From Pseudomonadota bacterium (GTDB lineage: Bacteria; Pseudomonadota; Alphaproteobacteria; Rhizobiales; Xanthobacteraceae), in assembly GCA_023432885.1 (NCBI GenBank), contig JAEZEU010000120.1, positions 1-12,196 on the forward strand: DNA of 12,196 nt, read 5' to 3'. How positions within the stretch are numbered: the first letter of the stretch is position 1; the number at the start of each line of letters is the position of its first letter. Both the position numbers and the translations under genes were made by a program. Below are positions 1 to 6,645 of the stretch, piece by piece. The notes beneath the pieces are model-generated. The model was not told the origin of the DNA. It did not search any database and saw only the letters and a list, made by a program, of their open reading frames with translations.

Positions 1-77
1 TGGCGCACCCGACACGATTCGAACGTGTGACCTTTGCCTTCGGAGGGCAACGCTCTATCCAGCTGAGCTACGGGTGC
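1..77 (-). tRNA. tRNA-Arg (anticodon CCG)
   Basis: Read on the minus strand this is a complete 77-nt tRNA with encoded 3' CCA. The acceptor stem is GCACCCG (complement of 71-77) paired with CGGGTGC, followed by discriminator G and CCA at 3-1. The D-arm contains GCTCAGCTGGATAGAGC. The anticodon stem TTGCC/GGCAA encloses the loop CTCCGAA, so the anticodon is CCG, which reads the arginine codon CGG. The T-arm is CACACGTTCGAATCGTGT with a canonical TTCGAAT loop. The gene is divergent from the flavin monooxygenase gene. Its 3' end is at the window edge, so any element integrated at this tRNA would lie outside the window to the left. Confidence 0.97.
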
Positions 78-88
78 TTGAGCGCCTT

Positions 89-117
89 CATTTAGCCGAT
101 TGGTCCCGTCCGGGCAA
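89..117 (-). promoter_or_regulatory. Candidate sigma-70 promoter for the tRNA-Arg gene
   Basis: On the minus strand TTGCCC (complement of 112-117; 4 of 6 matches to TTGACA) is followed after 17 nt by TAAATG (complement of 89-94; 3 of 6 matches to TATAAT). The -10-like box ends 11 nt before the first tRNA base, which is a sensible distance for a short 5' leader. The match is weak and rests on spacing and position more than on sequence. Confidence 0.25.
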
Positions 118-144
118 CCGGCCGCGCGGCGATTGTCCCGTCCG
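97..144 (+). repeat. Near-perfect 15-16 nt direct repeat in the divergent promoter region
   Basis: CGATTGGTCCCGTCCG at 97-112 recurs as CGATTGTCCCGTCCG at 130-144, differing by one deleted G. The copies start 33 bp apart, about three helical turns. The intervening and following bases do not match each other, so this is not a simple tandem duplication. The second copy overlaps the candidate -35 of the monooxygenase gene, and the first overlaps the candidate -35 of the tRNA gene. A two-site operator for a regulator is possible. Chance or a small local duplication is the alternative. Confidence 0.5.
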
Positions 145-160
145 TTGCAGGCTGTACACT
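133..160 (+). promoter_or_regulatory. Candidate sigma-70 promoter for the flavin monooxygenase
   Basis: TTGTCC (133-138; 4 of 6 matches to TTGACA) and TACACT (155-160; 4 of 6 matches to TATAAT) are separated by 16 nt. They lie about 55 nt upstream of the preferred ATG at 216. This is the best-spaced pair I can see between the tRNA and the coding region, but both boxes are imperfect. Confidence 0.3.
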
Positions 161-215
161 GCCTGGAAAGCAAAGCTGCGCCGGCCCGGCCGCGCGCCAA
201 AGAGGGGAAATGCGC

Positions 216-1295
216 ATGCGTCCGCTGGAATTTGGCTGGTATTTGCCGACCCATGGCGACACCACGGCCTATGGCCTGCCGGAGGCGCAAGTCCCCGGTT
301 CGGTGGAACTGTGCGATCGCGTGGTGCAGGCGGCGGAAGCTGCCGGCTTCGAGTATCTTTTGATTCCGGTCGGCGCGGTGTGCTGGGAGGCGTGGATTTC
401 CGGCGCCTTCATGGCGGCGCGTTCATCCAGGATCAAGCCGCTGATCGCGGCGCGCCCGGGCTACATCAATCCGGTGCTGATGGCCAAGATGATCTCGACC
501 TTCGACCAGATGTCGGGCGGGCGCATCTGCATCAACCTGATCGCGGGCCAGAACGAGAGCGAGGTCGAGGCTGAAGGCGTGCGCTATGCCAAGGAGGAAC
601 GCTACGCTCTGATGGAGGAGGAAGTCTCGATCCTGAAGGCGCTGTGGTCGACGCGCGGCCCGGTGCATTTCGACGGCAAGTTTCACAAGATTGCCGGCGC
701 CTTCATCCGGCCGCGGCCGCTGCAGCAACCGTATCCGAAATTCTATCTTGGCGGCGGCTCGCGGCAGGCCTGGGAATTGTCGGCGAAACATTCCGACGTG
801 CACCTGTTCTGGGGTGACCTGCCCGAGAAGATTGCTTCCAATATCGCCGAGATCAGGGAGATGGCGAGGGCACATGGCCGGGCGAACGAGATCGGCTTCG
901 GCATGCGATTGCAGGTGATCTGCCGCGAGGACGAGAAGCAGGCGTGGGAGGCCGCCGATCAATTGGTGCGTCACGCCACCGAGCGGCAGAAGCACGAGAT
1001 GAAGACACTCTACAACAAGTCGGAAGCCAACATGCGCGTGCAGCAGCTCGCCCGCGAGCACGGCGATCTGCTGTTGCCTCACTTATGGACCGGCATCACC
1101 AAGGTGCGCCCCGGCGCCGGCATCGCCGTCGTCGGCAATCCCGAGCAATGCGCGGCCACCCTGCAGCAGTTCATCGATGCCGGCTGCCATTCGTTCTGTC
1201 TGTCCGGCTATCTGCACGACGAGGAGGCGGAGCGCTTCGGCCGTCTGATCCGCCCGATCCTCGCGCAGAACAACCGCGGACGGCTCGCAGCCTGA
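216..1295 (+). CDS. SsuD-like FMNH2-dependent monooxygenase (luciferase-like/LLM class)
   Basis: Predicted two-component flavin monooxygenase of the bacterial luciferase/alkanesulfonate monooxygenase fold (TIM barrel). Such enzymes use FMNH2 from a partner reductase and O2, and SsuD itself releases sulfite from alkanesulfonates. The 359-residue protein tracks SsuD along its whole length: FGWYLPTHGD near the N-terminus, a Cys in GAVCWEAW (C56), QQPYPKFYLGG, HLFWGDLPE, RPGAGIAVVG (R298) and LSGY (Y332). Cys54, Arg297 and Tyr331 are the equivalents I recall in E. coli SsuD. The position I would align with SsuD His228 is Gln here (RLQV instead of RLHV, Q233). No flavin reductase or sulfonate transporter lies nearby, so the substrate is unknown. 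ATG 216 is preferred over ATG 210 because the purine-rich box AGAGGGG (201-207) lies 8 nt from 216 but only 2 nt from 210. The family is secure; sulfonate specificity is not. Confidence 0.9.
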   Translation: MRPLEFGWYLPTHGDTTAYGLPEAQVPGSVELCDRVVQAAEAAGFEYLLIPVGAVCWEAWISGAFMAARSSRIKPLIAARPGYINPVLMAKMISTFDQMSGGRICINLIAGQNESEVEAEGVRYAKEERYALMEEEVSILKALWSTRGPVHFDGKFHKIAGAFIRPRPLQQPYPKFYLGGGSRQAWELSAKHSDVHLFWGDLPEKIASNIAEIREMARAHGRANEIGFGMRLQVICREDEKQAWEAADQLVRHATERQKHEMKTLYNKSEANMRVQQLAREHGDLLLPHLWTGITKVRPGAGIAVVGNPEQCAATLQQFIDAGCHSFCLSGYLHDEEAERFGRLIRPILAQNNRGRLAA

Positions 1296-1335
1296 TCGCG
1301 TAGCAATGCCGTAGGATGGTTTCGCTTTTCTTGGA

Positions 1336-1641
1336 CTACATTGCCTTGTTGGCCGCCACCTGCGCTGCCAGCAGCTTGCGCGTGGCCTCGACGTCCACCA
1401 GCGGATAGACGTCGAACTCAGCCGGGATGATGTCGGCCCATTCGTTCAGGATGCGGTGCAGCGCTTCGTTGCTCTCGACCTCGAACACCGCCACCGCGCC
1501 GCGGCCGACGCGGGCATAGACGTGCTTGCACACGCCGGCCGCCTTCTATCGGCCGATCCACGGCCAAAAGCTCTGCCGCCGCGAGGCCATGTCGGATGGC
1601 CGCTCCGGCCGCGGGTTCGAGACGACGAGAAACAGGGCCAC
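1336..1641 (-). pseudogene. Muconolactone-isomerase-like small protein gene interrupted by an in-frame TAG
   Basis: The intact frame on the minus strand from 1533 to 1336 gives 65 residues with VAVFEVESNEALHRILNEW followed by IIPAEFDVYPLVD. This resembles the C-terminal half of muconolactone delta-isomerase-type ferredoxin-like proteins (about 90-100 aa). The same frame continues upstream through one TAG codon (1546-1548) into VALFLVVSNPRPERPSDMAS and then QSFWPWIGR, which looks like the missing N-terminal beta strand and helix. Starting at GTG 1641, the reconstructed product would be about 100 residues, a normal family length. There is no frameshift; a single base change would restore it. 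Alternatives are a sequencing error, stop read-through, or expression of the short form from GTG 1533. No strong ribosome binding site is visible at either start. The isomerase relationship is by motif resemblance only, and no substrate can be assigned. Confidence 0.65.
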
Positions 1642-1750
1642 GGTGATTTGCTCGGAAGTTGACGCGCGGGCGAAACTGCAGGGTGGGGGGCGAAGGCCAC
1701 ATCCGCCGAAGCTCAACGAGCGCAGGCGGCGGCGTGCCCCCTTACCTCAT

Positions 1751-2155
1751 TCACGCCGGCACGATCGTCCTGCCGATCGGCCACAGCGCGATGCCGGCAA
1801 GTTTAAAATGCGCCCAGGCGAAGGGCAGCCCGATGATGGTTACCGCCCAGATAATCGCGGTGATGAGATGGCCGAGCGCCAGCCACCAGCCGGCGAGCAC
1901 GAACCAGATGATGTTGCCGATCACCCCGAGCGGCCCGGTGCCGATGTCGGACATGCCCGTCACCTCGTCGCGGCGCACCGCGCGCGAGCCGAACGGCAAC
2001 AGCGTATAGACCGCGATATTGAAGGCCGCCCGCGCCCAGGGCAGGCCGATGATGGTGATCGCCATGATCACGGCGGCCACAAGCCAGCCGAACGCCATCC
2101 AGGCGCCGCCGATCAGGATCCAGAGGATGTTGAGGATGATGGAGACCGGCTGCAT
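1751..2155 (-). CDS. yccF: YccF family inner membrane protein (DUF307)
   Basis: A 134-residue, almost entirely hydrophobic protein built of two similar halves, as in E. coli YccF. Each half has a hydrophobic segment (ILNILWILIGGAWMAFGWL; VIGNIIWFVLAGWWLALGHL) followed by a second one and the YccF signature IGLP (AITIIGLPWARAAFN; AVTIIGLPFAWAHFK) and then LLPFG or LWPIG. The halves are joined by a charged, glycine-rich linker (RAVRRDEVTG). Four membrane passes are expected. The molecular function of this family is not established. The start at 2155 is supported by GAGGT (complement of 2161-2165) 5 nt upstream. It follows the c-di-GMP genes on the same strand after a 160-bp gap, so co-transcription is uncertain. 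Confidence 0.9.
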   Translation of the reverse strand: MQPVSIILNILWILIGGAWMAFGWLVAAVIMAITIIGLPWARAAFNIAVYTLLPFGSRAVRRDEVTGMSDIGTGPLGVIGNIIWFVLAGWWLALGHLITAIIWAVTIIGLPFAWAHFKLAGIALWPIGRTIVPA

Positions 2156-2315
2156 GACAGACCTCGTTCAGGTTACAGCGTGATCCCGGGCCGCGCTCAC
2201 GTTGGCGGAAAGCGGGCGTGCATTCGCAAGGGATCAAGTTCGAGCAAAAGCACCCGCACGCAATATAGGCCCAGCGAAAACAGCGTGGTAGGGCTTGTTC
2301 TGGCGAATGGGCAGA

Positions 2316-3383
2316 CTAGCCGCGCGCCTTGCGTGGCGGATCCTGCGCGGGCCTGGCCGCATTGGCGCGCGCCAGGCGCGCTTTCGCAAGCTCCAGCAGC
2401 ATGTTCTCGGTGGTGATCACGCGATTGCGGCCGAGATGCTTTGCGGCATACAGCGCCTGGTCGGCCTGGCCGATCAGCCAGTCGGGCCCGACCACCTCCT
2501 GGCCCGGAACGTAGGCCGCCACCCCCAGGCTCAGGGTGACGCAGGCATCCCTCGCGGAGCCGCCGAGTACGATGCGCATCTCGGCGACGGTATGGCGCAG
2601 GCGCTCGGCCACCGCAGCGGCGGCGGCCATGTCGGTATCCGGCATGATGATGGCGAATTCCTCGCCGCCATAGCGGGTGGCAAGGTCGGTCGGCCGAATC
2701 GCGGTCTTGCTCATCATGGCGGCGATGTCGCGCAGGCACTCGTCGCCGCGCTGGTGACCATGATTGTCGTTGAACAGCTTGAAATGGTCGACGTCGGCGA
2801 ACAGCAGCGCGAGCGGCCGGTCCGAGCGCTCGGCACGCGCCCATTCGATCTCGATCGCCTGGTCGAAGGAGCGGCGGTTGCCGAGTCCGGTCAGCGCATC
2901 CTGGGCCGCCAGTCGCTTCAGCGCCATCTCGGCGCGCTTCTGTTCGGTCATGTCGCGCAGGGTTTCCACCACCGCGATCAGGTTGCCGTCCTCGTCATGG
3001 ATCGGGCCGGCGTCGATGGCGAGATACAGGTGATTGCCGAGCCGCGGCATCACGCACCAGTTCTCCGCCGACGAACCGAGGCGGTCGTCCAGGGTGACGA
3101 TGAATTCCGAATAGAGGTCCCCGATCAGTTCCTGGCGGCCGAGCGCCACGAGGTCGGCGAGACAATAGCGCTCTTCCTCGTAGAACGCCTGCCAGTGGTT
3201 GCGGGTGCCCAGAACTTCCATGGCGGAGACGCCCGTGAGCCGCTCGCAGGCTCTGTTCCACACCACCACGCGCCGATCCGCATCGATCACGAAGGTCGGT
3301 ATCACCAGATGCTGCAGCAGCCGCGCGGCATAGTGATTCGCGGCATCCGCAGCCCCACGGTTTCTGGTCGGATCCTGCGCCAT
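2316..3383 (-). CDS. PAS-GGDEF diguanylate cyclase
   Basis: Predicted cytoplasmic diguanylate cyclase making c-di-GMP from two GTP; 355 residues with no membrane segment. A PAS sensory domain occupies about residues 15-150 (HLVIPTFVIDADRRVVVWN, ending VVETLRDMTEQKRAE). A short linker leads to a GGDEF domain (about 160-325) starting DALTGLGNRRSF. The active-site loop is RYGGEEF (GGEEF 239-243), a catalytically competent variant. RPTD (230-233), exactly five residues before it, is a complete RxxD inhibitory site. FADVDHFKLFNDNHGH and LSLGVA are also typical. The C-terminus is a basic, Ala-rich tail. The ATG at 3383 overlaps the TGA of the upstream bifunctional gene (TGATG), which suggests translational coupling; no strong separate ribosome binding site is visible. 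The frame stays open far upstream, but that part lies inside the neighbour's coding sequence and has no domain. Confidence 0.93.
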   Translation of the reverse strand: MAQDPTRNRGAADAANHYAARLLQHLVIPTFVIDADRRVVVWNRACERLTGVSAMEVLGTRNHWQAFYEEERYCLADLVALGRQELIGDLYSEFIVTLDDRLGSSAENWCVMPRLGNHLYLAIDAGPIHDEDGNLIAVVETLRDMTEQKRAEMALKRLAAQDALTGLGNRRSFDQAIEIEWARAERSDRPLALLFADVDHFKLFNDNHGHQRGDECLRDIAAMMSKTAIRPTDLATRYGGEEFAIIMPDTDMAAAAAVAERLRHTVAEMRIVLGGSARDACVTLSLGVAAYVPGQEVVGPDWLIGQADQALYAAKHLGRNRVITTENMLLELAKARLARANAARPAQDPPRKARG

Positions 3384-6300
3384 CACGCCACCGCCGCCAC
3401 GTCGCAGGAGGAGGGTATGAGCAGCTTGCGCAGCTCCGCGCTCGGCCTCGCGCCGGAGAACAGGAAGCCCTGCATCTGGGTGCATCCGAGCGCACAGAGC
3501 AATTCCTTCTGCTGCGGCGTCTCGACGCCTTCGGCCACCGTCGTCATGTTGCAGGAAGCCGCGATGTTCACCACCGCCTGCACAATGACGGACGAACCGT
3601 CGGCCTCGGTGAGGTCGGTGATGAAGCAGCGGTCGATCTTGATCTTGTCGAACGGGAAGCGCTTGAGATAGCTCAACGAGGAATAGCCGGTGCCGAAATC
3701 GTCGAGCGCGATGCGCACGCCGAGAGCTTTCAGCTGATGCAGGATGGCGAACGCCGTTGTGTCGTCGCCGATCAGCACGGCCTCGGTGATCTCGAGCTCC
3801 AGCCGGTTCGCCGGCAGGCCGGAGGCGGCGAGCGCGCTCGCGACCTTCAGCGCCAGCGTCGGCTCGCGCAGTTGGACGGGCGAGACGTTGACGGCAAGCC
3901 GGATATGTTCCGGCCAGTTCGTTGCTTCCGTGCAGGCGGTGCGCAGCACCCACTCGCCGAGATCGACGATGAGGCCGGTGTCTTCCGCAACCGGAATGAA
4001 GGCGGCAGGCGAGATCATGCCGCGTTCCGGATGGTGCCAGCGAACCAGCGCTTCGCAGCCTGTCACGCGGTCGCTCTTGAGCTCGACCTGCGGCTGGTAG
4101 TGTATTTCGAACCCGCCTTGGGTCAGCGCATGGCGCAGATCCTGCTCCAGCGCCAGCCGCGCCTTCGCGGTGGCGTCCATTTCCGGCTCGAAGAAACGAT
4201 AGGTTCGGCGTCCGTCCGACTTGGCGCCGTACATTGCCAGATCGGCATTCTTGATCAACTGGTCGATGTCGGTGCCATCCTGCGGGGCGAGCACGATCCC
4301 GATCGAGGCGTCGGATGACAGGTGATGGCCCAGGCACTGGAACGGCTGACGCACCGCCTCGCGGATCCGGGTGACGAAATCCAGGACGTCGTTGACGCCC
4401 TTGACGCCGGTCTGGATCACCGCGAACTCGTCGCCGCCGAGCCGCGCGATCAGATCGCCCTCGCGGATGCAGCCCTTAATGCGCCCAGCGACAGCCTTCA
4501 ACAGTTCGTCGCCGACGTGATGGCCGAGCGAGTCGTTGATGCCCTTGAATTCATCGACGTCGATATAGAGCAGCGCAAACTGCTCGCCGCGCGACACCTT
4601 TAGCATCTCCCGCTCCATCTGCTGCCGGAACAGCACGCGGTTCGGCAGGTCCGTCAGCGGATCGAAGTGGGCGAGATGCGCGATCTTTTCGTGGGCGCGG
4701 CGACGTTCGGTGACGTCGTTGACGACGTGGATGATGTAGCGGATCTCGCCGCCATTGTCGCGGATGCCGATCCGTGTCGATGTGATGTAGCGCTTGCCGA
4801 GAGCCTGGCTGTCCCAGAGATGCTCGTCCTTGAACAGGACGCCGGACTGCAGCGTCTTGTCGTCGTCTGCATTGATGATGTCCGCGGAATGTTGCGGGAA
4901 CAGGTCGGGGGCCGTCTTGCCGACGATTTCGTCGGTCGGCACGCCGAATTGCTCCGCGGCGACACGATTGGCGAGCAGATAGCGGCGGTCGCGGGCGTCC
5001 TTCACCGTGATCTGCGAGGGGATGTGATCGAGGATCTGGCTCAGGAAGGCGTAGTTGCGGTCGCGCTCCTGCTCGAGCCGCTGCCGTTCCGTGATCTCTT
5101 CGATGGTCGCCACCCAGCCGCCTTGCGACAGCGGCTGGTTGACGATCTGGAACCAGCGGCCATCCGTCGAATTCGCGATCGTGGTGGTGATTTCCCCGTT
5201 GGCGAGCCTGCGCTGGATTTTGTCGTAGAGCTCATCGGGGTCGCAGGCGAACGAGCCCGTCTCGGCGCGATGGCGCATGACGGCGCGCGCGTCGGCGCCG
5301 GGCTTGACGATGTCCGGCGACAGGCCAAACATGTCGATGAAGCGCTGGTTGCATAGCACGAGGCGTTCGGCGCCGTCGTACAGCACGAGTCCCTGCGTCA
5401 TGTTGTTGAGCGCGGTGTCGAGTTGTTGTTTCTGCGATTCCAGCCGCTGCTGCGTTTCCTGGTTCTGCCGTTTGATCTGCCGTATGATCAGCAACAGTGT
5501 GACGCCGATCGCCAGCGTTAGCAGGCAAGCGCCCACGATCATGGCGCGTGTCTGGTCGCGCCAGTCGGCAAGCACGGTCGACATCGGCATGGTCGCAACG
5601 ACGGTGATCGGATAATTGCGTATCGCAGCCGCAGCACCGACACGTTCCTGTCCGTCCACCGGACTCATCACCCGCATCGTCTGGATACCGCCATTGGCCC
5701 GGACACCGGCGATCAGAGGCGCTTTGGCGAGTTTCTGTCCGATCATGGATGGGACATGGGGATGGCGTGCGATCATCGTTCCGTCGCCATGGAACAGGGC
5801 GATTGCGGCGCCGTTGCCCAGCGAGACGGAAGCGAAGAATTTTTCGAAGCTGGCGGGGTCGATACGCCGCCCCATGACCCCGAGGAACATGCCGTCGGAT
5901 CCGCTCAGGCGGTGCAGCATGAGGGTGGTCCAGTCGCCCGTGAAATAACTGCGCACCGACTCGACCAGCACTGCCGCATCAGGCTGACCGGACCGCAGCG
6001 TCGAGAAGAAGCTGCGGTCGGAGATGTCGATCTCCGGCAGCGGTCCAGGAGCGGATGAATTGATCAGCCGGCCATTGACGTCGAAGATATTGACGATACC
6101 GATATAGGACAGGGCGCCTAGCCTGGACGTCAGCAGCTCATGTGTTTCGGCGCGCGACGCCTTTAGCCGGAATTCGTCCGGCGAAGCCATCTGCGGGATG
6201 CCCATCTGGAGAATGAGGCTCCGCTCGATGGTGTTGGAATCCTCGAACTGTTGCTCGAAGTGGCGCGTCAGCAGCAACACGGTGTTCTCGAGCTCGCGCA

Positions 6301-6490
6301 GGCCGTTCGCCAATGCGCGCTCGCGGAACTGGTCGATCATGACGGCGGTGCCGACCAGGATCGCGGCTGCGAGCAGGACGCCGCACACCAACAGCCACGT
6401 CACCGGGCCGCGGCGAACGGATGCGGCAATGCTGCGCGACCCGTCGGTTGCGGCTACCCGGCCCGTCATCCTGGCAAGCAATTCACGCAT
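3383..6490 (-). CDS. Membrane-anchored Cache-PAS-PAS-GGDEF-EAL c-di-GMP enzyme
   Basis: A 1035-residue bifunctional signalling protein. A membrane segment (about 31-52) precedes a periplasmic dCache-like sensor (about 55-310; SYIGIVNIFDVNGRLINSS, DISDRSFF, GVMGRRI, NYPITVVATMP). A second membrane segment (about 315-337) and a coiled stretch rich in Q, E and K follow. PAS1 (about 350-470) ends ATIEEITERQ; PAS2 (about 480-597) ends HVVNDVTERR. The GGDEF domain (about 605-765) has GGDEF at 685-689 and an RxxD inhibitory site (REGD, 676-679). The EAL domain (about 775-1020) has EALVRW (813-818), NVSP, ELEITE, DDFGTGYSS (930-938), KIDR and AEGVE, so it looks active. Both domains appear intact; which activity dominates cannot be read from sequence. 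It probably senses a small periplasmic ligand. GAAGG upstream is a moderate ribosome binding site. It is followed immediately by a coupled PAS-GGDEF gene. Confidence 0.94.
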   Translation of the reverse strand: MRELLARMTGRVAATDGSRSIAASVRRGPVTWLLVCGVLLAAAILVGTAVMIDQFRERALANGLRELENTVLLLTRHFEQQFEDSNTIERSLILQMGIPQMASPDEFRLKASRAETHELLTSRLGALSYIGIVNIFDVNGRLINSSAPGPLPEIDISDRSFFSTLRSGQPDAAVLVESVRSYFTGDWTTLMLHRLSGSDGMFLGVMGRRIDPASFEKFFASVSLGNGAAIALFHGDGTMIARHPHVPSMIGQKLAKAPLIAGVRANGGIQTMRVMSPVDGQERVGAAAAIRNYPITVVATMPMSTVLADWRDQTRAMIVGACLLTLAIGVTLLLIIRQIKRQNQETQQRLESQKQQLDTALNNMTQGLVLYDGAERLVLCNQRFIDMFGLSPDIVKPGADARAVMRHRAETGSFACDPDELYDKIQRRLANGEITTTIANSTDGRWFQIVNQPLSQGGWVATIEEITERQRLEQERDRNYAFLSQILDHIPSQITVKDARDRRYLLANRVAAEQFGVPTDEIVGKTAPDLFPQHSADIINADDDKTLQSGVLFKDEHLWDSQALGKRYITSTRIGIRDNGGEIRYIIHVVNDVTERRRAHEKIAHLAHFDPLTDLPNRVLFRQQMEREMLKVSRGEQFALLYIDVDEFKGINDSLGHHVGDELLKAVAGRIKGCIREGDLIARLGGDEFAVIQTGVKGVNDVLDFVTRIREAVRQPFQCLGHHLSSDASIGIVLAPQDGTDIDQLIKNADLAMYGAKSDGRRTYRFFEPEMDATAKARLALEQDLRHALTQGGFEIHYQPQVELKSDRVTGCEALVRWHHPERGMISPAAFIPVAEDTGLIVDLGEWVLRTACTEATNWPEHIRLAVNVSPVQLREPTLALKVASALAASGLPANRLELEITEAVLIGDDTTAFAILHQLKALGVRIALDDFGTGYSSLSYLKRFPFDKIKIDRCFITDLTEADGSSVIVQAVVNIAASCNMTTVAEGVETPQQKELLCALGCTQMQGFLFSGARPSAELRKLLIPSSCDVAAVA

Positions 6491-6616
6491 CTACCCAGCC
6501 CTTCAACCTATGGGTACGATACGAGGAATGGCAATCGCGTTAGGAAATCCGGTTACCCCGGTCTTAATCGATCCCGCTCCGTCAGTGCGGATGCAGGGGC
6601 CGCGCACCCACCACCG

Positions 6617-6632
6617 CTAACGCGGAGTTAAC
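6617..6632 (+). promoter_or_regulatory. CtrA-like box upstream of the Cache-GGDEF-EAL gene
   Basis: CTAA-N7-TTAAC (6617-6620, spacer 6621-6627, 6628-6632) matches the alphaproteobacterial CtrA consensus TTAA-N7-TTAAC at 8 of 9 defined positions. On the minus strand it reads TTAA-N7-TTAGC, also 8 of 9. It lies about 130 bp upstream of the minus-strand start at 6490 and just beyond the stop of the preceding gene. The match is suggestive only. Confidence 0.3.
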
Positions 6633-6645
6633 AAGGACGTGGGCG

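Noticed and set aside
1..77. tRNA-Arg as an attachment site for an integrative element
   Set aside because: No integrase or mobile genes lie nearby, and no copy of the tRNA 3' end was seen elsewhere in the window. The 3' side lies outside the window, so this cannot be judged.
1526..2416. 296-codon plus-strand ORF across the isomerase-like locus and yccF
   Set aside because: The translation is rich in Arg, Pro, His and Asp with no domain. It runs antisense to the convincing YccF protein.
2295..3671. 458-codon plus-strand ORF antisense to the PAS-GGDEF gene
   Set aside because: It mirrors conserved GGDEF and EAL coding sequence on the other strand and has low-complexity composition. High GC at third positions creates such frames.
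3384..4337. The PAS-GGDEF frame stays open for about 318 more codons upstream of ATG 3383
   Set aside because: This stretch lies inside the well-supported EAL/GGDEF coding region of the neighbouring gene in another frame. Its translation is Arg/Ala-rich with no domain, a typical high-GC shadow.
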